A DNA stretch of 64,000 bases, taken from assembly GCA_017445405.1 (NCBI GenBank), contig JAFSUD010000074.1, positions 20,418-84,417 on the forward strand, given 5' to 3'. The notes below the pieces were generated by a model. The model worked only from the letters and a program-made list of their open reading frames with translations, had not been told where the DNA came from and searched no databases. Position numbers and translations under genes: made by a program. Every line of letters begins with the position of its first letter. Within the stretch, counting starts at the first letter, position 1. Below, in pieces: positions 54,931-62,764 of the stretch. This DNA comes from Synergistaceae bacterium. Its GTDB lineage: Bacteria; Synergistota; Synergistia; Synergistales; Aminobacteriaceae.

Positions 54931-54992
54931 CTTCACCGCTTTAGTACGCTAAAGTTTTCTCACACAATTAATTATCAGGAGATGTTATCCCA

Positions 54993-55760
54993 ATGAAGAA
55001 GTTAGCAGCGTTGTTGTTGGTAGTACTTGCCATGTGTTCATGTGCTTATGCTGAGACGGATTCCGAGTACGTGAAGGCAAAAGGCGTTCTCGTTGTCGGC
55101 ATCACGGACTTCAAGCCTATGGACTACAAGAACGAGGCCGGAGAATGGATCGGCTTTGACGCAGACCTCGCGCGCGCATTTGCTGAGAGTCTCGGCGTAA
55201 AGGTGGAGTTCCAGGAGATCGAGTGGAACAACAAGATACTCGAGCTTGACGGCAAGAACATAGACTGCGTGTGGAACGGAATGACTCTCACCGACGAAGT
55301 GAAGTCTTCCATGCAGTGCTCAAAGCCTTACTGCAACAATGCACAGGTAGTAGTCGTCCCCGTCGTGAAGGCAACTGAATACTCGAACATTGAGGCGATA
55401 AAGGAGCTGAGCTTTGCGGTCGAGCACGGGAGCGCAGGAAACGAGCAGGCCACAGCATACGGCTTCAAGACGACAGAAGTTCAGGATCAGGCCTCTGCAC
55501 TCATGGAGGTAGCTTCAGGTACAGCAGACGCAGCAATTATTGACTCGCTCATGGCGGCGGCAATGGTCGGCAAGGGCACGGGCTACGAGACTCTGACCTA
55601 CACAGTGAGCCTTAACAGCGAGGAGTATGGAGTGGGCTTCAGGAAGGGTTCAGACCTTGCGTATATGTTGAACGCGTTTTTGGAGGCCGGATATGCTGAC
55701 GGAAGCATCATGCAGACAGCTCTGAAGTATGGAGTTCAGGCAGCACTCATCAAGCAGTAA
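54993..55760 (+). CDS. Amino acid ABC transporter, substrate-binding protein
   Basis: A 255-residue periplasmic binding protein (SBP_bac_3). Signal peptide MKKLAALLLVVLAMCSCAYA; the Cys residues do not make a clean lipobox. GEWIGFDADLARAFAESLGVKVEF, the VWNGMTLTDE region and the late YGVGFRKGSDL are typical of polar amino acid binders. ATG 54993 follows caggagatgtt. First gene of a three-gene operon with permease and ATPase. Confidence 0.92.
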   Translation: MKKLAALLLVVLAMCSCAYAETDSEYVKAKGVLVVGITDFKPMDYKNEAGEWIGFDADLARAFAESLGVKVEFQEIEWNNKILELDGKNIDCVWNGMTLTDEVKSSMQCSKPYCNNAQVVVVPVVKATEYSNIEAIKELSFAVEHGSAGNEQATAYGFKTTEVQDQASALMEVASGTADAAIIDSLMAAAMVGKGTGYETLTYTVSLNSEEYGVGFRKGSDLAYMLNAFLEAGYADGSIMQTALKYGVQAALIKQ

Positions 55761-55769
55761 GCTCACAGG

Positions 55770-56456
55770 ATGGATATATTTCTTCATCAGCTCCCGATAG
55801 TCGTCAACGCGCTTAACGTAGGATTTCTTCAGACGCTGAAGCTGTTCTCGGTGACGCTGCTGGGGGCTTTTCCTTTGGGACTGATTATTGCGTTCGGCTC
55901 TCTCTCGAAGATTAAGGCCGTCAGCATGTTCACGGGCTTCATAATCTGGATAATTCGCGGGACACCGTTAATGATTCAGTTATTGATCGTGTACTACTTT
56001 CCGGGCTTAGTGCTTCACAATCCTATCTGGGGAGGCGGAGAGCAGGGGAGATTTCTTGCGGCATCACTGGCCTTCATCATCAACTATGCGTGCTATTTCT
56101 CGGAGATCTACAGGGGCGGGATTCAGAGCGTGCCTGTAGGACAGCAGGAGGCAGGATTAGTGCTCGGCATGACGAAGAGTCAGATTTTCTTCAACGTTAC
56201 GTTATTGCAGATGATAAAGCGCATTGTTCCGCCTATCTCGAACGAGATTATCACGCTCGTAAAAGATACGTCGCTTGCAAGGATAATAGCTCTGCAGGAA
56301 GTCATCTGGGCAGGACAGGCATTCATGAAGGGATCGCACGGAATATCCGGCGCAATTTGGCCGCTGTTCTTCACCGCACTGTACTACCTTGTCTTCAACG
56401 GAATAGTTACTGTGCTGCTTGCCCGTCTTGAGAGAAAGTTAGATTACTTCCGGTAG
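55770..56456 (+). CDS. Amino acid ABC transporter, permease
   Basis: A 228-residue inner-membrane permease of the HisMQ type with about five membrane segments. The IIRGTPLMIQLLIVYYF motif and the EAA loop (VGQQEAGLVLGMTKSQIFFNVTLLQ) that docks to the ATPase are clear. Starts 9 bases after the binding-protein gene. Confidence 0.93.
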   Translation: MDIFLHQLPIVVNALNVGFLQTLKLFSVTLLGAFPLGLIIAFGSLSKIKAVSMFTGFIIWIIRGTPLMIQLLIVYYFPGLVLHNPIWGGGEQGRFLAASLAFIINYACYFSEIYRGGIQSVPVGQQEAGLVLGMTKSQIFFNVTLLQMIKRIVPPISNEIITLVKDTSLARIIALQEVIWAGQAFMKGSHGISGAIWPLFFTALYYLVFNGIVTVLLARLERKLDYFR

Positions 56457-56476
56457 AGAGGAGGAGCTGAGAGACA

Positions 56477-57250
56477 ATGCCAATACTTGACGTGAAGAAT
56501 ATACGCAAGCGGTTCGGGAGGCTGGAAGTCCTGAAGGATATATCGTTCTCTCTTGAGAAGGGAGAAGTGCTCTCGATAATCGGCTCATCCGGGAGCGGGA
56601 AGACTACGTTACTGCGATGCCTGAATTTCCTGGAGAGGCCGGACGGAGGGAGTATCAGGGTGAATGATGAGGTGCTGCTTGACTGTGCTGACCCGTCAAC
56701 GCTGAAGGAATCTCAGATACGCAGAAAGCGGCTGCATTTCGGGCTTGTGTTCCAGTCATTCAATCTGTTTCCGCAGTATACGGCACTTGATAACGTGATG
56801 CTTGCTCCGAAGCTCTTAGCGCATGAGAATCACACTTGGGACTCTGTGAAGCAGAAGGTACATGATGAGGCAGTGGAGCTGTTCGCGAATATCGGGCTGT
56901 CAGACAGGATGAGCAATTACCCTCATCAGCTTTCAGGAGGGCAGCAGCAGAGAGTCGCAATTGCGAGGGCGTTAATCATGCACCCGGATATACTGTGCTT
57001 TGACGAGCCGACGAGTGCTCTCGACCCGGAACTCACCGGAGAAGTGCTGAAGGTGATTCGGAAGCTGTCTGAGCAGAAGAGGACGATGATTATCGTAACG
57101 CACGAGATGGAGTTTGCGCGAGATGTTGCGGACAAAGTAATCTTCATGGACGGCGGAAGGATATGCGAGCAGGGAGAGCCTCATGAAGTCTTCGGCAATC
57201 CCAAAGAGGAACGGACGAAACAGTTTCTTGCGCGATATAACCAGAAGTAG
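56477..57250 (+). CDS. Amino acid ABC transporter, ATP-binding protein
   Basis: A 257-residue ABC ATPase of the GlnQ/HisP type. Walker A GSSGSGKTTL near residue 36, Q-loop FQSFNLFPQ, signature LSGGQQQRVAIARAL, Walker B ILCFDEPTSALD and switch His in IIVTHEME. The ATG follows gaggaggagctgag. It completes a single-permease polar amino acid importer. Confidence 0.95.
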   Translation: MPILDVKNIRKRFGRLEVLKDISFSLEKGEVLSIIGSSGSGKTTLLRCLNFLERPDGGSIRVNDEVLLDCADPSTLKESQIRRKRLHFGLVFQSFNLFPQYTALDNVMLAPKLLAHENHTWDSVKQKVHDEAVELFANIGLSDRMSNYPHQLSGGQQQRVAIARALIMHPDILCFDEPTSALDPELTGEVLKVIRKLSEQKRTMIIVTHEMEFARDVADKVIFMDGGRICEQGEPHEVFGNPKEERTKQFLARYNQK

Positions 57251-57310
57251 CAAACATGGGGAGCTTGAAAGAGTCAGGCTCCCTGATTTCAAATGTATAG
57301 GAGGTATATC

Positions 57311-58201
57311 ATGAATCAATTCCCTTTTCCATGGAACGGCAGCCCTTTAGTGCACAGTGAATACCTGAAGGACAATTACAGAGTAATTGACACGGAAGCT
57401 AAGACTGGACGGGCAATAATTTTCTTCTCTGGCAACGGCTTATATTATCCCAACACGGAACAAGAGTTCACAAAAAAGGTCATCATTGACGACAGGTATG
57501 AATGGGAACACTTGTCGCAGGATAAGTTAATCAGGCAATACTACGAGCGGATAATATTTGTGCGCGATGTGTTCAAGCAATGGTACATCAACGGCATAAA
57601 TGCAGAATACGATACTGCGGACAAGACCGCTGAACTGATGAAGAGCCTTACCTTTGGCTTCAAAGTTACTACATGCGGTGATTCTGCCGGCGGTTATGCT
57701 GCTGTGCTGTTCGCATCGCTTATCGGAGCAGAAAGATTCTTCTCAGTGTCCGGCCAGTTCTCAATAACACATCAGATTAATGCAGGCGCACCTTTTGTAA
57801 TGATGAACGCTTCGGACCCGGCCAAGAATAAGTATTATGACATATCGCATATTGCGCAAATTACGGGGGGGGGGGGCTACTATCTATGGCCTGCTAAGTG
57901 TCATATTGATATAGATCAACACGCCCTTGTGATAGATAACGGCAAGATCATCAAACTTCCTTTCAACACTTCAAAACATGGGGCTTCAATGCCGAGCTTC
58001 TGTTATCCCTACCTCCTTTCACGAAGCAACGAACAAATCAACTCATTTTTCAGCACTATGTATAGAGGAGAGCCTTTAGGCAGGTGGAACATAGCGTTCA
58101 AGATGCTTCCGATGAGCATACTTATTCCTGCTCTGGCACGATGGATAATGCGCAAATCGTCAGGCTTAATTCGGGAAAGAATACGACGCTTAATTCACTG
58201 A
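57311..58201 (+). CDS. Alpha/beta-hydrolase-like protein with an internal G12 tract
   Basis: A 296-residue protein not assigned to a family. The nucleophile motif TTCGDSAGGYAAVLFASLIG (near residue 125) is the GxSxG elbow of alpha/beta hydrolases. There is no signal peptide; the C-terminus is basic with one hydrophobic stretch. A run of twelve G at 57865-57876 encodes TGGGG in frame. A change of one or two bases there would end the protein within a short distance. Base composition looks more AT-rich than the genes beside it. ATG 57311 follows taggaggtatatc. Proteins of this type occur with surface-glycan genes, but that is inference. Confidence 0.7.
   Translation: MNQFPFPWNGSPLVHSEYLKDNYRVIDTEAKTGRAIIFFSGNGLYYPNTEQEFTKKVIIDDRYEWEHLSQDKLIRQYYERIIFVRDVFKQWYINGINAEYDTADKTAELMKSLTFGFKVTTCGDSAGGYAAVLFASLIGAERFFSVSGQFSITHQINAGAPFVMMNASDPAKNKYYDISHIAQITGGGGYYLWPAKCHIDIDQHALVIDNGKIIKLPFNTSKHGASMPSFCYPYLLSRSNEQINSFFSTMYRGEPLGRWNIAFKMLPMSILIPALARWIMRKSSGLIRERIRRLIH
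57865..57876 (+). repeat. Poly-G tract (12 G) within a coding region
   Basis: Twelve consecutive G inside the alpha/beta-hydrolase-like gene. Tracts of this length are prone to slipped-strand changes and are the classic basis of phase variation. Confidence 0.9.
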
Positions 58202-58214
58202 TGAAGCGTTATTG

Positions 58215-58922
58215 TTAATGAGAGAACCTCAACGGCAATTCTAATCCGTTGCTCTCTAGAAGCTCGCGGCTCATGAACAGACTCGGCAGTTCTCCTTTAC
58301 ACGCAACTCTGCCAGCACTCAGAATCACAGCCCTATCACACACATCCAGTGCCATATCCAGATCGTGAGTCGCGAGAATTATCGTGTGCTTACTCCTGCG
58401 CAGGAACTCTATCACCCGTCTTCGTGCTCTCGGGTCAAGTGCTGCAGACGGCTCGTCGAGAGCCAGCACCTCCGGCTCTGAGGCCAGCACTCCCGCAAAC
58501 GAGACTATGCGCTTCTCGCCTCCTGAGAGCTTATGCGGAGGACGTGATGACAGGTGCGCAATCCCCAGCGACTCCAGAAGCTCACCCGCACGTGAATGTG
58601 CCTCACTCAGACTCATTCCTCGTGCGACGAGAGAGAACGCCACGTCCTCAAGTACGCTCGGCATGAGCAACTGGTCGTCTGCATCCTGAAACGTCAGGCC
58701 GACATGTCTGCGTAATACTTCCTGACCTTCACGCCCCCTGAAGGTGATTCGTCCCTCCTGAACTCTCAGTGCTCCGGCCAAGTGCAGAAGCAGCGTAGAT
58801 TTCCCCGAGCCGTTCGCCCCGACGAGCGCGAGTCTTTCTCCCTCGCTGACACTCAGACTCACGTCATGAAGTGCTCTGTGTCCGTCCGGGTAGCTGTAGC
58901 TCAGACTCTCAGCCTCAAGCAT
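58215..58922 (-). CDS. cbiO: Cobalt/nickel ECF transporter, ATPase
   Basis: A 235-residue ABC ATPase. Walker A GANGSGKSTL near residue 36, Q-loop FQDADDQLL (the QDxDxQ form usual in ECF ATPases), signature LSGGEKRIVSFAGVL, Walker B VLALDEPSAALD and ILATHDLDMA. It is the last gene of a five-gene Ni/Co uptake operon and overlaps the start-side neighbour (CbiQ) by 8 bases. Confidence 0.92.
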   Translation of the reverse strand: MLEAESLSYSYPDGHRALHDVSLSVSEGERLALVGANGSGKSTLLLHLAGALRVQEGRITFRGREGQEVLRRHVGLTFQDADDQLLMPSVLEDVAFSLVARGMSLSEAHSRAGELLESLGIAHLSSRPPHKLSGGEKRIVSFAGVLASEPEVLALDEPSAALDPRARRRVIEFLRRSKHTIILATHDLDMALDVCDRAVILSAGRVACKGELPSLFMSRELLESNGLELPLRFSH

Positions 58923-59577
58923 AATTCATCAGCACCACTAATCCCGAATAACTCACACTTATTACTGCAAGCATGGCATCTCTCACTCTGAGACTTTTTC
59001 CCTCAGACTGCATGAACCCTCCGAAACCGCCTCTGCATTCAACCGCCCGCATCATTCTCTCCGATCTGTCAGAACTCCGCAGCAATGACGCTCCCAGCAC
59101 ATACGCAAATATTTTCAGCCTCATCATCAGGCCGACATCAGGAGCACGAAGGCTCGCCGAGAGAAAAGCTCGGTCTATGCTGTCATGAAGTATGTGTATT
59201 CCCCTGAGAGTCAGAATCACGAGCACGCGCATTTTCTCAGGAAGAGGCAATGCGTACACTGCGGACATCCCCAGCGGAAAGACTAACGCAGCAAACACAA
59301 TGTAGATCATGTTGACGCGCCAAGCTATCACGAGTCCGAGTATGCTTCCGTCGGACATCACCGGCCAGGTCAGCGCGAGCGTGAAGAGCATCACGGCATT
59401 GACTGTGTTAATCTTCAGGAGAGGAGGGAGGGATATTTTCCGTGTGCATAGGAGAATTGCGGGCAATATTGACGCAATCATCAGCGCATGAAGATTCTCT
59501 GAGACCGAGACAGCAAACGCATAAACAAGCGCACAGTAAATCATGACAAGAACTCCGGAGCGGCTCTCTTCAGCCAC
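58915..59577 (-). CDS. cbiQ: Cobalt/nickel ECF transporter, transmembrane protein CbiQ
   Basis: A 220-residue membrane protein with about five hydrophobic segments and the coupling motifs of EcfT/CbiQ proteins in the C-terminal half (SASLRAPDVGLMMRL region and ERMMRAVECRGGFGGF, an AR/EA-rich helix). It connects CbiM to the ATPase. Overlaps CbiM (37 bases) and CbiO. Confidence 0.85.
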   Translation of the reverse strand: MAEESRSGVLVMIYCALVYAFAVSVSENLHALMIASILPAILLCTRKISLPPLLKINTVNAVMLFTLALTWPVMSDGSILGLVIAWRVNMIYIVFAALVFPLGMSAVYALPLPEKMRVLVILTLRGIHILHDSIDRAFLSASLRAPDVGLMMRLKIFAYVLGASLLRSSDRSERMMRAVECRGGFGGFMQSEGKSLRVRDAMLAVISVSYSGLVVLMNYA

Positions 59578-60140
59578 ATAATCACGAACGCCGTAACGAC
59601 TCCCTCGATCAGCGCGACGGGTATATGCGCGATAACCAGCACCTTTGCGGTATTGAGGTAATTGCTGTCAGTGAGGCCTAAGCATAGGCCAGCGAGTCCT
59701 GCAGCAAGAAGCACTGCTACACTTCCGGCCAAAAACGACATGCACACAGTAAGACTCTTGCTCCTGCCCTCACGCACCGCACGCCCGAAAAGCAGATACA
59801 CGCTCAATGATGCAGTGCCCATGATGAACGTGTTGACCCCGAGAACGAGCAAGCCTCCGAAGTGGAATAACACTGCCTGAAGCAAGAGTGCCGTGAAGAC
59901 TGCAGGGAAGACTCCCCAGCCGAGAATCAGGCCCATCGGTGCGAGAAGTGAGAGGTGAGTTGAGCTTGGCCCGATTCTGACATTGACGAGCGACGCAAGA
60001 AAGAACGCAGACGACAATAACGCAGTCCTTACGATTCGTGATGTGTCAGTCTTGCGGAGACCTACAGCTATTCCCTCGCTAGTACCTGTCCAGCCTGCCA
60101 GCAATACGCTTCCTGATAATATGCCTTCGCTAATGTGCAT
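59541..60140 (-). CDS. cbiM: Cobalt/nickel ECF transporter, substrate-specific protein CbiM
   Basis: A 199-residue membrane protein beginning MHISEGILSG. The N-terminal Met-His pair and a following His bind the Ni/Co ion in this family. Further motifs: RIGPSSTHLSLLAPMGLILGW and LLLQAVLFHFGGLLVLGVNTFIMG. About six membrane segments. It overlaps the NikL-like gene by 11 bases. Confidence 0.92.
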   Translation of the reverse strand: MHISEGILSGSVLLAGWTGTSEGIAVGLRKTDTSRIVRTALLSSAFFLASLVNVRIGPSSTHLSLLAPMGLILGWGVFPAVFTALLLQAVLFHFGGLLVLGVNTFIMGTASLSVYLLFGRAVREGRSKSLTVCMSFLAGSVAVLLAAGLAGLCLGLTDSNYLNTAKVLVIAHIPVALIEGVVTAFVIMWLKRAAPEFLS

Positions 60141-60591
60141 GGCCTGACCTCCAGCGGATAATCATTGCTATGTTGAAGATTATGCTCACTCCGAGCAACG
60201 CCCTGATTAACAGCTCCGTACCCTGCGGCAAAGATGAATTGCTCTGAGAGGCTGAAGCTCTCTCATCAGCTGCTGACAACTCATCACTAATCACTAACTT
60301 AGCCTCGCACTGATGCCCTTCTTCATCACGGACAATAACTCTCCACTCTCCAGGTGTATCCGGGATGAACGCGAATCGTCCCTGCTCGTCCGTCCTGCCT
60401 GTCTGAGCTGCGAACTTGCCATCACGGGGAGAGAAGACTCTCGCCTCACGGTAGCTCATCTTTTCGCCGGTGGAGTAGAAGAACTCGAGAGTTACGGCCT
60501 TCATGTCCGACTGACGGAAGCCCACGCCGTGAGCATATGCCGGAGCACACATCCACAGCGCAAGCGTTATCACTAACACAGACTTTTTCAT
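60130..60591 (-). CDS. NikL-like accessory protein of the Ni/Co transporter
   Basis: A 153-residue exported protein. Signal peptide MKKSVLVITLALWMCAPAYA is directly followed by HGVGF, so the mature protein starts with His, as in NikL-like proteins. A beta-sandwich domain (SYREARVFSPRD through TPGEWRVIVRDEEGHQC) and one C-terminal membrane segment (LLIRALLGVSIIFNIAMII) follow. It replaces CbiN in NikKLMQO-type systems. Overlaps the NikK-like gene (ATGA). Confidence 0.75.
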   Translation of the reverse strand: MKKSVLVITLALWMCAPAYAHGVGFRQSDMKAVTLEFFYSTGEKMSYREARVFSPRDGKFAAQTGRTDEQGRFAFIPDTPGEWRVIVRDEEGHQCEAKLVISDELSAADERASASQSNSSLPQGTELLIRALLGVSIIFNIAMIIRWRSGHAH

Positions 60592-61379
60592 TTCACCTCG
60601 AACAGCAGGAACGCACGAAGATTCAGCGCGTCATAGTCTCCAGCAACTCCGGGCAGTCCTCCCTGAGCTGCTCTGATTCCCCACCAGCCGGGAGCAGTTA
60701 TCTTCACGTGAGCTTCTCCGTTCTCGGCCTCTGTGTAATAGGCGTAAGTGTTCTCGTACTCTGTAACGAATCCGTCATACGTTGCCCACACTGGCCCGGT
60801 GTATGGCTGGCCGTTGAGCATAATCTTCACATGGAAGTATTCGCCGGGTTTTGCGTCTGCAGGGTTAGTGATGGGGATAATCTCCAGCGGATGCCCGAGT
60901 ACCTGAGCAAATTTTGTGTCATCATGTGAAGTGTTGAAAATTGCTTTGGCGTATTTGTCGTACTTGTTCGCTGATATGACCTTCAAGCCCTGCGACTCGA
61001 GTTCGCTGCGTGCTCCTGTCTTCCCGCCCTCATTGGTGATGCTCCACGTCTCGCCGTCCTTGATTGCGGCGAGCATAACCGAGCCTGAGGTATCTTTCGG
61101 AGTCACGGTGAAGTCGATGCAGAGTTCGGAGTCGTTGGCGGTGAGTGAGGACTCGATCAACTTTCCGTCCTCAATGATGCCGGCCTTGACTCGCGAGAGG
61201 ACTTCGACCTCTTCGGGCACTATGAACTTGTGAGCTGACTGCACCGTCGCAGGGAAAGTCTCTCCTGATTTCATGACGTTGCTCTTGGCCTTGATGGTGA
61301 GTTCATGGGCTGAGACAGATTCGGTTAACGCAATGAGTAAAGTTAGAACCAGAACAGATTTTGATTTTGAGATTAGCAC
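60588..61379 (-). CDS. NikK-like periplasmic DUF4198 protein
   Basis: A 263-residue exported protein. Signal peptide SVLVLTLLIALTESVSA then HELTI at the mature N-terminus. DUF4198-type features include VQSAHKFIVPEEVEV and the late APGWWGIRA. In NikKLMQO systems this component helps load nickel from the periplasm. The start is GTG 61379, eight bases after ggaggt. It opens the operon, behind a dyad that overlaps the ribosome site. Confidence 0.78.
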   Translation of the reverse strand: MLISKSKSVLVLTLLIALTESVSAHELTIKAKSNVMKSGETFPATVQSAHKFIVPEEVEVLSRVKAGIIEDGKLIESSLTANDSELCIDFTVTPKDTSGSVMLAAIKDGETWSITNEGGKTGARSELESQGLKVISANKYDKYAKAIFNTSHDDTKFAQVLGHPLEIIPITNPADAKPGEYFHVKIMLNGQPYTGPVWATYDGFVTEYENTYAYYTEAENGEAHVKITAPGWWGIRAAQGGLPGVAGDYDALNLRAFLLFEVK

Positions 61380-61384
61380 AATAA

Positions 61385-61418
61385 ATTACCTCCGTACGAT
61401 AGATATTACGAAGGTAAT
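61385..61418 (-). promoter_or_regulatory. Dyad operator ahead of the Ni/Co operon
   Basis: ATTACCTCCGTA (61385-61396) is an inverted copy of TACGAAGGTAAT (61407-61418), with one mismatch in 12. On the minus strand it overlaps the Shine-Dalgarno GGAGGT of the NikK-like gene. It is a likely binding site for a metal-responsive repressor (NikR or other). Confidence 0.5.
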
Positions 61419-61451
61419 AATAACACAATTATCAATAAAAATATTACTGAA

Positions 61452-62612
61452 CTATTCTTCTAGACTCTGAAGAGCTATGTTCCTATATGAGAAGGTCTTC
61501 ATGCCTTCGCGTTCAGCTACTGACTTCATGAGTTTATACTCTTCAGGGTTATTCAAGAGTCTCTGAATCTCACTTTGAATCTCTTTCACGCTGTCATGCT
61601 TCAGGAAACGAACATTACCTCCAAGATCGACGTGTTTAGTTCCTTCCCATTCCTTGCAAAGCATAGGAAGCCCTAAGCCAGCAGCCTGTTCCCAAAAAAC
61701 AGAATGACGTCCCGGAAAAACTACAAGTTCCGAAGCCGCAAAATGCTTATAGGTCTCTTTGCCTTCAACATAGCCTATATGCTGTATTTTTGTCCCGTCA
61801 ACTAAAGCATCAAACTTCTCTTTCAGTTCATCAGACACAGGCCCGAACACTATTAACTTTACGTGCTGATTATCAATATTCTTCACTGCCTGCATGAGCA
61901 GCAATGTCTGTGCTTTAAAACTGTCTATTTTTCCGCCGGTCATCACTAGGAAATCATCAGGCTCGATGTCATACATATTCCGGATACTTTGTTTGACTTC
62001 AGTGTTTCGCGCTTCCGAAACAAGCTCATCATCAGCTCCCATTAACAGCAATTCGCACTTTTCTTTTGGGATTCGGTACACATACGACAGATAATCCACT
62101 CTTGCGGGTAGAACACCATAGAACTTTTTCACGTAAGGTATAAGTCTCTTAGATTCTCGTGAGCTGAAGCCTGACAGGCGATATGCTTGAAATCTCGGGT
62201 CGTATTTCCCAAACGGAGCGGAGTTTGAGAAATCAGAATGACTGTCTGCATATGCTATTACATTCTTATGAAGGCTGAGGTACTTTATCAAGGCCTTAGT
62301 ATTGTTGGTTACGCCGTGAATGAACAGAACATCTGGTTTGCAGTTATCGATCGTGCTATATAGTTCATCATAGCCGAATGAATACTGATCAGTTCCTGTT
62401 AAGGGCAGGCGGATTATTCTGACACCATCATCATTGATATAATCATATTTGTCTTCACTAACAAGAATAGCTTTGCCTTTGTTATCTGCTGACCATCTAG
62501 TTGTTATTACTATAACGTCATGCCCGTTCTTGTGCTGCCACTTAGTGAGGAGGTTTTCCTGATAAGTCCAACCGTCATAAAATCCGCCTGATTGGATGTG
62601 AACGACTCTCAT
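61452..62612 (-). CDS. GT4-type glycosyltransferase
   Basis: A 386-residue GT-B fold glycosyltransferase. The N-terminal domain opens MRVVHIQSGGFYDGWTYQE. The C-terminal nucleotide-sugar domain has VMTGGKIDSFK, IQHIGYVEGKETYKHFAASELVVFPGRHSVFWEQAAGLGLPM and a late Glu-rich helix, all typical of family 4. It is more AT-rich than its neighbours. ATG 62612 follows gcggaggttgtact. It probably acts on a surface glycan. A 7-bp repeat array lies 51 bases ahead of it. Confidence 0.87.
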   Translation of the reverse strand: MRVVHIQSGGFYDGWTYQENLLTKWQHKNGHDVIVITTRWSADNKGKAILVSEDKYDYINDDGVRIIRLPLTGTDQYSFGYDELYSTIDNCKPDVLFIHGVTNNTKALIKYLSLHKNVIAYADSHSDFSNSAPFGKYDPRFQAYRLSGFSSRESKRLIPYVKKFYGVLPARVDYLSYVYRIPKEKCELLLMGADDELVSEARNTEVKQSIRNMYDIEPDDFLVMTGGKIDSFKAQTLLLMQAVKNIDNQHVKLIVFGPVSDELKEKFDALVDGTKIQHIGYVEGKETYKHFAASELVVFPGRHSVFWEQAAGLGLPMLCKEWEGTKHVDLGGNVRFLKHDSVKEIQSEIQRLLNNPEEYKLMKSVAEREGMKTFSYRNIALQSLEE

Positions 62613-62662
62613 AGTACAACCTCCGCTTCTAAGTCGGACGATTGTTTTAGAGAATAATTAGG

Positions 62663-62709
62663 GCGATGTGCGATGTGCGATGTGCGATGTGCGATGTGCG
62701 ATGTGCGAT
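62663..62709. repeat. Heptanucleotide repeat array (GCGATGT)6.7
   Basis: Six full copies of GCGATGT and a partial seventh, in the gap between the end of lpxB and the start of the glycosyltransferase gene. All copies are identical. Unit length seven means that a change of one copy shifts spacing by seven bases in any promoter or leader there. The remaining gap (62613-62662 and 62710-62764) is AT-rich. Confidence 0.9.
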
Positions 62710-62764
62710 TATACATGCCAGCCATCTAAGTGTCAATCTCCTTCTACATAATAATATAATAAAT

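Noticed and set aside
62663..62709. CRISPR array
   Set aside because: Units are 7 bp with no spacers; it is a simple tandem repeat.
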